A stretch of DNA of 64,000 nucleotides from Macropodus opercularis (taxonomy: Eukaryota > Chordata > Actinopteri > Anabantiformes > Osphronemidae). A model generated the notes under the pieces. That model ran no database searches. It was not told where the DNA came from and saw only the letters and a list, made by a program, of their open reading frames with translations. The position numbers were made by a program, and so were the translations under genes. Every line of letters begins with the position of its first letter. Positions within the stretch are counted from its first letter, which is position 1. The DNA is taken from the NCBI GenBank assembly GCA_030770545.1, contig CM061097.1:3286501-3350500 (forward strand), written 5' to 3'. This document shows, in pieces, positions 10,900 to 25,400 of this stretch.

Positions 10900-13406
10900 C
10901 GGACTGTAAAAGTCAGGGGAGGGTGTTTCTCCTGAAGTGATGACAGGGCGCAGAGGGCGGAGCTGCTGGAGCTGCGGACACCTGTCAGACAACTGGTTTG
11001 GTTTTTAGCCAGTAGCTCAGTCTGGTTATAGACTCGTCATCTACATCAACTGAACTTTGTAACACCTTCCCAGTTTGAGTAAAATATGAGGGTTTGACAG
11101 AACATCACGTTTAATTATATTAAAGCAACAGGTGTTCTATCAAAAGAATGTTGCTCTTACTGCTCTTCTGTGTGTTTCTGCATTGTTAAATATGTGAAAA
11201 GCAATGATTGGTGTCTACCTACATCTCTGCACTTATTGATTTCTTCATTGGACCCTGTTGTAATCCGTCTGTAGCTTAGTAGTAATGCGAAATGATTTTC
11301 AGAGTTCATCAGTCGTGCAGGTCTGTGAATGGACCGAGCATCAAATGAAGTTATCACTTAGAGCTTTGGGTCCGAGCTTCACATACCTTGGTCAACTGAA
11401 GCTCGGCGCGCTGTACGTGAGACAGACCTCAGTCCAAACCCTTAGCTCATGTTTCAAACGTAGATCGTCACGTCTGTGAATATATCACTTAGCGACTCTG
11501 TCAAGCTGTTGCTCTACATCTGCAGTAATGAAACAATTGTCAATTTTCCTGTAATGAATATAGAAACCTAACCAAGTACATGTGGGTAATACAACTCTCA
11601 CACAAAGTAAAAAACCCTGTGGAAATGAAGCCTCTAATAAATGTATATAATATACAGTAATATGAAAAGGAGAACAAGTCCCAGTCGCTGCCGTCTGTTT
11701 GCTCACTTCCACCCGTCCGACTGCTGATGTTCTCCCAGGCAGTAAGAAGGGTTTGCTGGTCCACATCCACCACGTGCACGTTACTGTCGCCACATGAAGC
11801 CTTGAGCAGTGAGCAGCATCATTTGGTCTGTTGGTCCACAGCCTCCTCCTCCACACAGGAGAAGACTTCTCAGCTGGGCTGAAGGATGGAGTAGGTACCT
11901 TATTTCATTTCCAGCATAGTGGTGAAAGTGCATCTGCACATGTGGAATTCATAACTTACTGACTTATTCTGACGGCTCATGTACTAATGTGCATGTAATG
12001 ATGGGAACAGTGGCACAATTCCTAAAAGGGGATTTAGTTGCTTATTCGCTAAGAGGTGGAGGCCCCCAAAGGCCAAGGGCAACAACAAACCACGCGGTGC
12101 TGGTCTCTTCGAACCTATAATCCTGTGAATCGGGGCATAGGCAGAAGAACATCAGACTGACAGGAGCCTCCGCCACATGCCCGCTGTCTGCCTCCCCACG
12201 TCCATTCTAATCATACGCCGCCGTGTTCATGAGGCCCTGAGCACAGACTGACAGACGCTACTGTAGCTCCTCAGCTCTGGTGTGTTGTTTACTCAGACAG
12301 AAGTTCAGAATAAACAGCTGATGGAAATATCGATGCCACAAGACTATTGCTGGATCTTATTGCATACTGTAAAACAACTGCAAGCAGTGAGTCATCCCTG
12401 CGAGGGGGTCGCTGCTAAAGGAAGATCCAAACACCTCGTCCACTGATTCATTCTTTAAAGATTCCGGTTTGATTATGCTTTTAGAAATAATAGGTTTATG
12501 TTTTAATTCACACCACACATTCAGGAGTTATGCTGGGAACTGTAAAGTGACTTCGTGTGGATCCGTGCATCTCTCCCTCTGTCATGTTGTATTAACAGTC
12601 TATTGTTTCACCACCTGATCTACCTGACAGCTCAGGCCTCCAGGCTCAACCCGACATCTTGGCCTCAAGGCTCTAATGCACTGAAGTTCAACTGTGTCCT
12701 GCTCATAGTTTTGTGATTTTCCTGACCAAGCTTTGACCATGTTTCCACAAACCCTGGAACAGCAAATAAAAACGACGCAGTCGCCATCTTCTGGACAGTT
12801 TGAATTATTGGCTCAATAATAAAATAATGACTATCCTAAAAAAGGATTGAATTGGGTTTGGACTTTTATACATTGTCTTTAATACCAGCCCAGAAGTGAA
12901 GCAACGGGTGGTGGCACGACATCTATTTTTAATAAAAACTTGCCTGAATAAACGTAATAACTGTTTTCCTCTTGTTCAACTTGACAGCTGTCATCATACT
13001 GGTCATACTGGTATAAAGCTGCCATACACTGGAGCTGATGTGCTTCATGTTCTAACTCCATACATTTTCCCGATCAGCCAGAGTCTACGTTCATCCACCT
13101 GTTAGGCCTGAAGATACAGGTTCCAGTCATGAGGCTTTGTCTTGACCACAAGATGGCAGAAGAACAAAACGTAAGCGTCCCGCCTTTATTTTCAGATGGA
13201 ATCCTCTAAATTGATCGTTCATTGTGATTTTGTACGCATTGAATCAAGGTTCGCGTTCGTGGACCTGCTGGACGTGGCCGTGACGCCCGGCTCCTCGTCT
13301 GTGTGCGTCTTTAAGGGGCGTGTGGAGGGAGGTGGAGCCGGGAGCCGCGTCGCAGTGTGGGAGCAGCACTCAGCTGTTAGGGAGCTGCTGCGTTCAGACA
13401 GGATCC
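10900..13406. other. Divergent intergenic region between the SERT-like gene and sgsm1
   Basis: The two genes point away from each other, so both promoters should lie here. The first few hundred bases next to 10900 probably hold the 5' UTR or a non-coding exon of the transporter. A GC-rich block at about 13250-13406 directly precedes the sgsm1 ATG and looks like its promoter or 5' UTR. In between I see no exon, RNA gene or mobile element. Confidence 0.4.
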
Positions 13407-16400
13407 ATGGCAACAATCATGGCAGGTGGGAGCGCAGAACGGGAACAAAACTACTTCTCTCAGGCCTGTTTGTTTGCTCATTCAGAAAACGTGACGGTGG
13501 GACACAGAGCAATACTAATCCTGGCTGTTCCTTGTTTCAGAGGCAGAGACCCGTCAGAAGCTGCTGCGCACCGTGAAGAAGGAGGTGGGTGTTTTCTGCT
13601 CAGCACTTATGCTCTCGGAAAAACAAACACGTTGCTTTGTGTGAGGCTGAGTAGTTGAACCTGGGCTGGCAGAGACTTTTTGTGTTGGTTCTAAATGTTC
13701 TGTGTGCGCCTCACCCCACCTGGACGGAGGTGCCCATCTTCACCCCAACCTCTTTAAAGCATGTGAATTATCATTGCCATGTAATATTAAGTAGTGCTTC
13801 TTTAATTCATTTCTGAGCCAGCGTTGCCTCCGTGAGACTTTGTGCTGCAGACCAGTAATTATTCGGGTGGAGAAGCAGCATGAAAGGAAACAGATTGACT
13901 ATAGTCAGTGTTGGTGATGTTTATGGCAGAGCACACGATCAGCCTTCTGCCAAGCCATTTGGTGTGTGTGAGTGTTTGCAGAGGTTATATGGCGTTGACA
14001 GGAAACACATATGGAAGCAAATATGGAAGGTGGCTCTTGTTCTGCAGGTTTTTCATCAGCTTGTGTCAGTCATCTCATGTGAGACCACTGCGCTGAAAAG
14101 CAGAGTTCAGTGTGGATCAAATGAAATGTCACTCGCGTTTAGTCTGGCTGACATTCAAACCCTGCCGGTGGATTCCTCCTATCTGTGCATGTGTCATTCG
14201 GAAAAACGTGTTTTGTGTCCGTTTTTATACTAAAACGATGGAAAAGGAATAAACGTGTGCAGCTGTAACTGGATGTTCAGACATGTCATCCTTGACATGG
14301 AGGCAAATGGTGCCGATGCTTGAAGGCAGAGGAAAACATCAAACATCTGTTTTGTTCTTTAAAACCATTTTAAAATCCTGGATATTCAAACCTTCAGTCG
14401 TTCCTCCTGTAATATTGCCCTATGACATTCTTCTGGTTTCAGAATTATCAGAAAGGGACAAACATCGGGAAAGTTTGTATTCTATTTTAAACATGCTTCG
14501 TGTCTCTGGTCCGCGAGGCAGACACCTGGAATGGATTCACTCCACAGGAAGCTAATTCGTGACATTTCTTGCTTCAGGCCACCAGTTGCCCTGTGAGGTA
14601 GGGTTGGTGCAGAGCAGCTGTTGGTACTGTTCTACTACCGCTACTGTACAAATCCTTGGCAGGGCAACAAACACCATCATCAGCATCATTATTTGAAGAA
14701 AAAGAGTCATGGAAAAATCAAGCTGTGCTACTTAGAAAACCTCAAACTTCTTCTTTCATTGCTAACATGCTAATTTATTTGTGAACCGGTGCAACTGGAA
14801 GGATCTAAGGTCGTCCCTTGAAAGTCACGATAATAATAGAAACATATTCACAAATTCACGGGAGGGACATTAAATATTTATAGATGAACCAGCTTCAAAC
14901 AAGCTGACTGAAATAAATCTGAATCCGAAAGACGGTGGCTAAAGCTCAGCTGCCATATTAGCGACGCCGTGCCATTGTGTGTCTCCCTTTTCCTGCTGCA
15001 GTGTGTACTTTGTGCTGCGTTTTTGTTTCCCTCTGTTTGTTCAGGGAAGGTTTTGTCATTATCGCGGACACTTCACTTAACGTTGAGCCATTTGCTCTAA
15101 ACACCCTGAACCCTGAGCTTCCACAGTGACCTGAATCCGTCCGCTAACTGAGAACAGGCTGTGCCTTTTCCGGTACGTCTCCCTCATTCCAGGCCAATTC
15201 GTTTCTGTTTACTTACTGGATTTGCATTTATGTTGCATTTTTTCGTTCCTCGTGTTAATTAATGACTTTCACATGATAACTATACTGGATCTGTGGAAAT
15301 TTGAGACTGTTTCCTTTGGTTTTCCTGATGCATTTTGTCGTCTTATCAGTGGAGACCAGATCCTTCCCCTGAATTAACCTGCCTGCTGTGTGCTCGTACT
15401 TCTTCACTGAGAATGTTTCCCAGCTCGTGATGGGGTCTGTAGATGGACCAGCACCAGAGCTCGTGATGTGATTGTCAGCGCATTTCATTCCCAGATAGCA
15501 CTTCATGAAAATCTGCATTATTGTATATGAGTAAGAAAACAATCCACTTATCCGTAGGTGTTTGTGCTGTTCTCCCATTAGTTTACAATTATCTCTGCTC
15601 TGCGTGGGTTCCACCATATGGCGTCTCTGTGCTGTGCGTTCTCACGCTCTCCTCGTCCAGCTGGTTATGTGCCACCAGTCTACTCAGATATACCTGGATG
15701 TGGGCCATTAAACACCCTCTGGTACAAAACTGGCTTGAGTGAGATCTCTTACTTGCCTTGGGTTTCATACTGAACCCGTCTCTGGTTCGCTCCCTTACTC
15801 TGTCGAGTTGTCATACACGCACACAAACACAAATACACACCTGTGTTTGCTAAGGGAGAGAGAGGGACTGTTGAAAAACTCGCAGGTCGCAGAGTGTGTC
15901 ACGAGGATTCATGCAGCTCTGATTCCTATTCTTGCAGAATGACAGGCTTGTTGTTGCCGTGACAGTTGAGATGATGCTTAATACACTGTAAGAGCTGTTG
16001 CGAGTGCGGAGCCGCTTCTGTCTGTTTACATCAGAACCCATAGCATCTTCACCGCCCAACTCCACCTTGAGTCATAAAATTATTTCAGGTCTCTCGGCTT
16101 TGGAAGTCGGCAGAACAATCTCATCACGGAGTTCAGGTGACGGACGACACAGTCCTCTGAACGGCCAGAGAGAATGTGACACGTCTGCTGAGGAGCCTGT
16201 GATGAGTTTGTTTCTCGTTTTTTTCAGGCTGTGTTGCGGTTGCATGGATTTTGTGGAGGGATTGTACTCGCTGCCTTTTAATGGGTTTGTAATCGAATCA
16301 TAACTCAAGTAGCTTTTTATCACAACTTTAGTCCCGTGCACGCGAACATTAATAACGGTACAAATTTTTCTTCTGTTTCCTTAAGTGTGCTCCCTTCATA

Positions 16401-19400
16401 ATTAGAGATGATAAATAAGAAAGGGTGGATGCTAATGGGTGAGGTTTTCATTTCTTGGCTCTGTTGTTGCTGGAGTTAATTGCGACACTCCTATGATCTT
16501 TTGTCACTTTGACTGATGCCTTCAGGCTACAGTGCTTGATTAGAGCAGATTCATCAGGCTTCTCTGCTGCCACAGAGATACTTAATCACCGTTGTCATGA
16601 TCATTGTTTCGTCTGTTAGTTCTGGTAGATGCATACTTTGTGCTTGGTTTTTATAGCTCCTTTAATCTGGATATTTGAGACAAATCCGCGCTTAAAGATA
16701 TTTGGCCCATGAAGTCTGTGTGAGGCCGGAAGACGTGATGATGAATGTACCAAACAGCTAGACGTTATTAGTGACTGTAATTGTGAGATGTCAGAGATGA
16801 ATGAATTCTGTTGACGCATCTTCTTTGCCGGAAGTGATCAACTGTGCCACACGTGCCGTCTCCATAGAAACCTGCAGGTTGTCTGTGCTTACACGCTCCA
16901 CCGTAGAAATCCCACAGCGGCTCGATCTGTAGCCGAGACGAGAAAACACAAAGACTTAACTTTCAGTATGTCAGTCTGATTCAGAACGAAAACTTCTGCA
17001 CAGACGTCCCCTGCGTTCGCTTCGTGTGCGTGCATGTGTGTGATTATGAGTGGAGCAGGCGTGCATCACTTCAGACTCGCACTGTCCCTGTTGTGTTGGC
17101 AGCATGAATCATATCTGTTTATGCTGGAGAAAACAATGCTGCTAATGCGAACTGGCCAGATTTACAGGGTAACGTCTAATGGACACACAATATGTCTAAC
17201 TGTGCTTTTAACAGTTGTGGTATTAAAATCATGAATGCTACAAGAATGAATCTCATTTAGTTTTTTTGAACTGTGCACAGCAAGTAAAGTTCATGAAACT
17301 GAGCCGCAGTGGAAAATCTACCCAGAAACTCAACTTAATCTCCCAGATGACTTTATGATCAGGCTGTAGATCAGTGTGTGTGTGTTTTTGTCTAGGAGGG
17401 GAACGTGCTGCTGTAATGGTGTAATACAGTCATTGTGGACAGACTCATTTCAGCAGGAAATTACAGCTATCTGTGCGGCGGCCTGGAGGTTGGTATCCGT
17501 CATGCAGATGGCGGAGTGGTGCCCACACGGGGGGAAGTCTCCATAGCCACCAGAGTGGATTCATCATTTGTCCGAACCGTTGGTCTGTATCTGTCGTCTG
17601 GTCAACAGAAGACACGTCACCTTGACAACAAAAAGCAATTAATTAGCGGAACGTTGTGAGCACGCACGTCTAACATTCTGGTGGGTTTGTATGAATGCAC
17701 TGGAGTCACACTAAACCGAGGATTATACAGTATTGACTCAAAGGGGTGTGTGTGATGGATGAACGCCTTCCTCTGCCTTTATTCACCCCTCCACCCCTAA
17801 ATGCACCGCCCACATTTCCCAGTAGTGGTCCTTGGGATGAGAGCTGGTGACTCATCCATCAACTTATCATGCACTCTTCCCACTCTCTCTGTCGCTTTAA
17901 CTTTTCACCCATGGGCCCCGCTTCTGTTCTGTCACTCAAAACTATTCTCTAAAACATATTTATCAGTGTACCGACAAACACTTTCCCTAGATGAGGGTTC
18001 ATGTGGAAATGGTATCATGTTAATGAATGAGTCATCCAACAACTGCTGTGTGTTTGACAGGTGAAGCAGATTATGGAGGAAGCTGTCACCAGGAAATTTG
18101 TTCACGAAGACAGCAGTCACATTGTTTCCTTCTGTGGTGAGTAACCAAGCGTACGATCTGGATGGGTCACACGTCAACAACTTGAACTGTTAGATGTTTT
18201 TATTTCGCTACTTTCTGGATCATTTTAGCATCACACTGTAACACGTCTCCTCTAAATGTCAAACCTTATTAGGTAAAGGTAAAACTTTTCAGATCAAATG
18301 AAACTAGCCATTTATTGGGAGGAGGACTGGACTGATCCAATTGTACAGAGCCGTTAGGGTTAACACAATTAAAAGACATCTAACTTTTTCACCAAATGCT
18401 ATTGTTTTGCCTCCAAAAGGCTTTAATCGAGTGCTGCATGATTACCATGTGAAGCGCACTGCCCACATGCAGGCGCTCACACTCAGATGTTGGCTCTGTC
18501 CAGAGCTGTAATCAGTAACAGGATATATTTGGACATCTCAGTGTGAATAAAATGATTCTCAGCTTGCTGAAATGTGATATTTTTATTCTTTGGAAGCCAT
18601 GTGTGCAGACAATGGCTGTTATTAACTCATAAGATGAGACTCTCAGAAAGCCATTAAAATGTAGGACAATGTGCTAATGGTATAGACAAATGAAAAGACA
18701 CAGGATCTTATTACAGCGAGAGTGCGAATTAATGAGCCGTCCTTTTACTGCTGGTAAATAAGTGCAATGTGGCAATGGGATCACATATAGATTCAGTGGA
18801 AGGAGTAGTGTGTCCTCTGTGAAGGAAGGAAGATTTAGCTGTTTTTAATATCATTATTAATTTGGAGGCTCTGGTGAAAATGCAACACAGTCCAACAGCA
18901 GTTTCAGTTTCCCAGAAGGATAATGCAGTTTAAACCAGGGGCTCAGTTGGTCGTCAAAGGATTTGAACTTAACACCATCGAAGCAGGAGCTCAGAAAAAT
19001 CAACAAGATGAATGAACGTGCTGCAAAATCTGCGCAGCACACCGTGTATTTTCAGACCTTCATCATAACAGCCTGAGCCTCTCAAAGTAAAATAAATGAG
19101 CGGTTCAGCTCGACAACCTATTTAACCTGTCTAGTCGCAGGACACCCTGGCCATCTAATAATCAGCTTACTCCAGATCAGCCCCATTTTATTTTCACACA
19201 TTTTTCATTTCTGTGTGATTATTCATAGCGTTGAGGGAATTGTACTGCTTCGTGTGTTCGTGTTACTGATTCTGCGTCCGTGTGTCATCAGTGCGAGGTG
19301 CATTATCAGTCTGAGCATCTAACGGGCTGCTTCAACAGCCGCTGGTCAGTCTGAGGCCTTTTATGTGCTCCTATCATTCATCCCAGTGGAGGTGTAGCGG

Positions 19401-22400
19401 CTCAGGACGACCCTCTCGTCTCTCAGCCACACTCCTCCACCTTTCGACTGTGATCTTCAGGCGACTTATTGCTATCTTGTTAGTAGACGTTCTCCTTTGA
19501 GCGTGGCCTGTTTAGAGATGAGAGCGGGTGGAGGATGGGAGAGAAGCTCGGTCAGCTCGCTAGGGAGCAATTAGCCTCCACCATCATGGCCACTTTGATG
19601 AGCTGCCCAGTCAGGACACCACGGAGGGAATGTGTGTCAAACACCACGGCTGACTTTAGTTATTAAGCACAGTTCGCACAAATAAAATAGAAGCCCTGTT
19701 TATTTCTTTAATTATAGGTTTACCCAGTTACAATTAGCACATTGTAATTTATGTGTCTGTTTAACTCCTTGCTCCTTCCAGCCATAGCAGATCAAAACAG
19801 TTCTTAAACGTTTTGTTCTATTAAAAATCTATATAGTACATTGCTTGTATATATAGATACAAAATCTGAGACCTGACTCTGGTGCGTTGCTGCTCTGAGC
19901 GATGTGCTGATCAGCTTTGTGTCTCTTAATGCACTCAGCTGCCACAGATGCAGGATGATTAGAGGTAATTTACAGTGTTAGCTCTGTTTACCAGGGGCTG
20001 GGCTGTGCGGGACTGATCCGGCTCAGCATTATACCCATTTATTTTGATTTTACCTGCTGTTGTTTCTAATAGATGTGAGGAGAGAAAACAGCTGTTTGCC
20101 TACATTCTTGTTGTGTCCAGGCTAATGCAGGTTGAACCAACTCTTACTTCTCTCTCTACTTCTCTGCGCTGCTGAGATGTCAGTACGTCCACGTAACCGG
20201 AGCTCTTTGCACATTAACGTATGATATTGTATTGGATGTCCCACTTAACCTAAGAAATAAAGTATGAAAGCTACTTTTTGTAGGGTTTTGGTTGTAATGC
20301 TGCTAAAGACGTGTGACTCACATCGAATACTGCACGTTTTACTTTACATGTAAATGTGCTCTGCAGCAATAAACATATTTCTCAAGTCTGCTATGAACTA
20401 AATATTGTTTCAGTGATCACTGATGCTGTGGTTGAGATTATTTAAAGATTTTCCCTGCAGAGCCTGAGGCACTGGGAATTTTAATTGTTTCTTGGATCTT
20501 ACTGGGTAGACAGAAAGCGTAAAGTGGCTGAGTTTTCATCTGAGACTAGTCCGTGAACATAAAGAAAGAATAAAGAGGGTGATCTAAGTTTGGAGACCTT
20601 TTGATGTTACACTTTATTCTGACATTTAGCTTGGTGCTGTTTTAATGATGTAGAGGGGAAAGCAGCAGACACAAGGGACAAAGTTGCTGAGATAGAGGAA
20701 GAAAAGGTTCGACTAAAGAAGATGAGAATGTATTTTACAACAAAAAAAAGAGGCTGACACTTTATTGCCTTGGTTGAAGTAAAACCCTGCTAAGAGCAGC
20801 GACAGACATTTACAGACTGACAGGGTGGGAGCAGAAAACACGCTGCGTTTGAAGCAGTGAGAAGGAGAGAGATCGTGATGTTGATCAGTAACCACCGCCC
20901 CTCGCTCAGTTTGTCTCTCCCAGATCTCGATTGCTCCATCAACAGGCGTTGCCACGGCAACCCCGGCCTTTCCTCTGACCCCATGTGAACAGAGCCATGG
21001 GATTAGTCCTGGAAGAGAACTCAAATGTCAACACGGTTCTAGGCTCTGCCACGTAGGCCTAAGGAGGGTGCCTATCTTTCTAAGTGTGTCATCAAGATAT
21101 TGATGTATGTGATATATAATTATGTAAAGGCATGAGTTAATTAAAATGGCCATTCTGACTCTAGAGAAACTTTTCATATGGTGATATTTTAAGGTCAACG
21201 CTATTGGCTTGGTTTGGGTTTGGTTTTCCGGCCGACATTTTTTTCTGTCTACAGTAAATAGCTACATACAGGTTCTCCCAGGACTTGGTGTTGACCAAAA
21301 CAGAGCTAAAAGGAGAGTGAATATTAGACCTGACAGAGAACCAGACACATGTATCCAGATAGATCATTTCGCTCTGTCCCTGCCGAATGTGTAAACCGGC
21401 AGCTGTGTCTTGACGTGTTCCACATGTGTCCTCACAGCTGCAGTGGAAGCGTGTGTCCTACACGGGCTGAAGCGCCGAGCAGCGGGCTTTCTGCGTAGCA
21501 ACAAGGTTGCAGCACTCTTCACAAAGGTGGGGAAAAGCTTCCCCCCAGCAGAGGAGCTGTGTAGGAAGACCCAGGAGCTGGAGCAGCTCATTGAGACAAA
21601 GTGAGAAGCACACAGAGCTCAGCTACACAAAGCTTACTGTACATCAAAGCTTGTTTGATTACACCAGCAAAAGCACTGAAGCAACGGCAGCCTGCCAACT
21701 TGAAAGGCTATTTTTATTACGAAAGCTTCTAAATAATTCATGTTTATACACTTGTGTGAGTCATAAATCACTGATGTCATTAGTTCCATGAATAAACCTG
21801 TAAACGTCTATATGTACAGACGAAGTCAGAGCCTGCAAAGTCAAGACAGCATTCGCAAGATGCCCCGACTGCCCAGCCTCGCCCCACAGGGGGTCAAGAA
21901 CCTGTGGATCCGGACAGCTCTCTTTGAGAAGGTGCTGGACAAGATAGTTCTCTACTTAGTGGAAAACAGCAGGTACGTTGATACGGGCAAATAACAGTCT
22001 GTTCAGCTGTTACAAGGACGCCGTGTCCCCTCAAAATTCGCCTTTCATCTTTGTCTTTCAGTAAATACTACGAGAAAGAGGCTTTTCTGATGGACCCTGT
22101 AGACGGACCAATCCTGGCCTCGTTGTTAGGTAACTCCATGTGCCTTTGTAAGAATCTAATCATCTGGTTTGGGCTCTAGTTTTACATGAACATATGAGGT
22201 CATGGTGGTTTTAGGAACAAGGAGAGCCGGTACCCAAGGACATGACACATCCCCACGTCTTCTAGGGTCTCGGAGAGTAAATTTTGTAACCATGTAACTG
22301 TGTTGGTTGACTGGAACAGTTGGACCCTGTGCTTTGGAGTACACAAAGATGAAGACTGCCGACCACTTCTGGACCGACCCGTCTGCTGACGAACTGGTGC

Positions 22401-25400
22401 AAAGGCACCGCATCCATGGAGGCCACTGCAGGCAGGATTCACCCACCAAGAGGCCCGCACTGTGTGTGAGTTAATCCACAGTAGCTCTTACAATGTGTAA
22501 TGTCATACGCTTATGCTGCAGTTATTTTGAAATATGAGCTGACATGTCTATTACAGTGCTCTTTACGTACATGTTGTGTAGTTCGCATGCAAAATGCACG
22601 TTGCAGTGGAGGATGCGTCGGTGCAGGTGGCTCTTCTGTAGTCATGTCAAATAGTGCAGTGATCGTCAGCAGACATCGCTTGGTTCAGTGTCTGGCTGTG
22701 TGATTTGATGTTTGTGCGTAGATCCAGAAGCGTCACTCCAGCAGCAGCATGGATGAACGGCCTTCCCCCTCACCGTCAGCTCGTGAATATGTGGAGTCGC
22801 TCCATCAAAACAGCCGGGCCACGCTGCTGTTTGGCAAAAACAACGTGCTTGTACAGCCGGTAACTGTCTGACTCGGCTTAATGGCTCTTCAGTTCCTTAA
22901 CTCGATCATTCCGTTTACTTGTTTCTCAAGATAATGAATAACTCTCTGACATGTTGCAGTAATGCACACATAATAAATAGAAAGAAATATTTCATTGCAT
23001 TATTATTGTACTGCTGTGAAGTTCACCGTAAAACACGTGTACGTACAAGGCGTCACACTTCCTTTTCCAAATCCCAAATACCGCTTATACGCAACCGTCC
23101 TCGCTTTCTTTCAGAGGGATGACATGGAGGCGATCCCAGGTTACCTCTCTCTGCACCAGGCTGCTGACATCATGACGCTGAAGTGGACGCCCAATCAGCT
23201 CATGAATGGCTCTGTTGGAGACTTGGACTATGAGCGCAGGTGCAAAATTATCCGACTGCAGCTGGATTATGATTACGGTCATTGTGTGTATCTACAAAGC
23301 CTGCGTTCAATGTCAGTCTTCCTTCTGATAACAAGAATATTGAATACATCATGTGATTTACTTCGCCAAAGACATTCCCAGGATTGTTTTTCTACTGAAT
23401 CGCTTCTCTGATGTTTGAGTAGCACTGCTTTTGTTTGTTTGTGCCTCAGAGGCTCAAGATCCACAGTTAATGCTGCTGCTGGGATGAGGCTTATTTTCAG
23501 CACAGCGGCAGCTGGTTTATTGACAGAGACGCTGTCTAAACTGCCAAACCGTGTACAAAGATTGATTACGGTGTTAAGCAGATCTGCCCTCTTTGTTTTT
23601 CCTTGAGAGTTTGAATACTTAAACATTTTCCATTTTCTATCATCCACTGTGTTTGACATTTTATTTAGTGTTTACTGGAACTATGCCATGACAATCCCTC
23701 TAGAGGAGATAGTTTACGTCCACTGTCATCAACAAGGTGAGTTACCAGCACCTTTGTGTGTCATTGATGTTTGTGTTTTAAAGCTGTATTCTCTTGCGTT
23801 TATGATTGGGACTCTTGCTGTCTTGTAGTGGACAGTGGGGGGACAGTGGTGCTGGTCAGTCAGGATGGGATCCAAAGACCTCCACTTCGCTTCCCCAGAG
23901 GAGGTCACCTGCTCCAGTTCCTCTCCTGCCTGGAGAACGGCCTGCTTCCTCGCGGACAGCTGGACCCTCCGCTCTGGTCCCAGAGGGGAAAGGTCAGTGC
24001 AGGAGGTCTTGCATTAAATACTAAATTAGTCTGATCTGATCAATAAATCGATAAAAAAGACATTAGTATTTGGAAGTAAATTCACTGTTATGTATCTGGA
24101 TCTCTTGGTAAAGAAAATGACACATAAAACTAAATGGATGTTTTTGTTAGTGCATGAATAGCTTAGTGTCTGCAGCTAAGCTGAATAATACAACAGTCAC
24201 ACATGTATATTCAGTCACTATTAATAGGCTGAAGCATTCAGAGATTAATCATCTTTATTTCACATGAATGGCTTAGCTGGGCTCTAATGGTTCAGTATTT
24301 TTTTATTATTGCTATTTGTCATCGCAGGGAAAGGTGTTTCCTAAGCTGCGGAAAAGGGTTCCTCAAGGATCTGGATCCACAGAGTCGGTCTCAGATAAGG
24401 AGGAGGACGAGGCCACAGACTACGTCTTCCGCATCCTCTTTCCAAACAGCCAGTCAGAATTTGGTGAGTTTCCCTCTGGGGAAGCAAATGAACGTGAGAT
24501 GTGCTAATGAGCTTCTGCAGATTGTTGCATTTCTATGAAGATGTTGCTCGTTGTCCGTTAACAGTGACTGTAACCCATCCTTCCCAAATGACTTCCTCCC
24601 TCCCCCTTCAACTGAGCGGCCCGTCCCCTTCCAAAACAGGCAGCCTGGTTGTTCCCAAGAGGTCCTGCAGATGCCCTGAAGAATCTCCCCCTCCCACAGG
24701 ATGCAACTGTAACGCTGTCGCACCTCGGCTTGTCTGTCCATCTGTCAGCTTGCCTTGCTTTTAATTCCCTGCGTTTAATATCTTCCTGGCCTGTTCTGTG
24801 CCCCGGGCCAAGTTTATTGATGTGTCTCGTTATTAAAGCCCCTTCCACCCACTGTCAACTTGTGTTGCCTTTCAACACATTACGATGTGGTAACCTTTTA
24901 ACAGCTGATGCGTGGACAGTTCATTGAATATGGCGCCACACTCAAGAGCACTTCCTAACTTCATTCATCGCCATAAGGATGTAACTGGATGTGTTCATGC
25001 TTTCACATCGATTTTCCAGAAATGTTTTGTTTGCATACTTTATCTTTGCTCTAACAGGAATCAAGCACAAACAAATTGTCCTGCGAAGCGCAACTAATCA
25101 ACATAATTCAGCTTATGCACACTCGTTTCCTGCTTTCCAGTTCTGCTTGAAACATCTTCAAGCTGTGCAGTAACAGTGTTCGTGTGTTTCTCTGCTTGTG
25201 CGTGACGCAGTGACTCAGCCAGATTTGATGGACCAGGGAGCTACACTGTGGCATCCGACTCTCAGGAAGTCCTCGTGTTCCTCCTGTTCTCAGGGGAGCT
25301 TTGCTGAGGGGACGACATCCAAGGGATGCAACCATGAGAGGTGAGAGAGAGGCTCCTGCGCAGCTCGAGGGGGAGGGCGAGGAGGGAAAGAGCAGACCAA

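Noticed and set aside
10900..10992. Extension of the SERT-like first exon upstream to a TTG
   Set aside because: The frame is open but the codon at 10992-10990 is TTG, not ATG, and an acceptor-like CAG precedes it. I start at the first in-frame ATG (10899).
12060..12130. GGTTCGAAG-like motif on the minus strand suggesting a tRNA or tRNA-derived SINE
   Set aside because: Only a partial B-box; no A-box, cloverleaf or poly-A tail could be drawn.
13196..13576. 126-aa frame at the sgsm1 5' end
   Set aside because: Runs through the exon 1 donor and a different frame from the conserved MATIMAEAETRQ start; treated as 5' UTR and intron.
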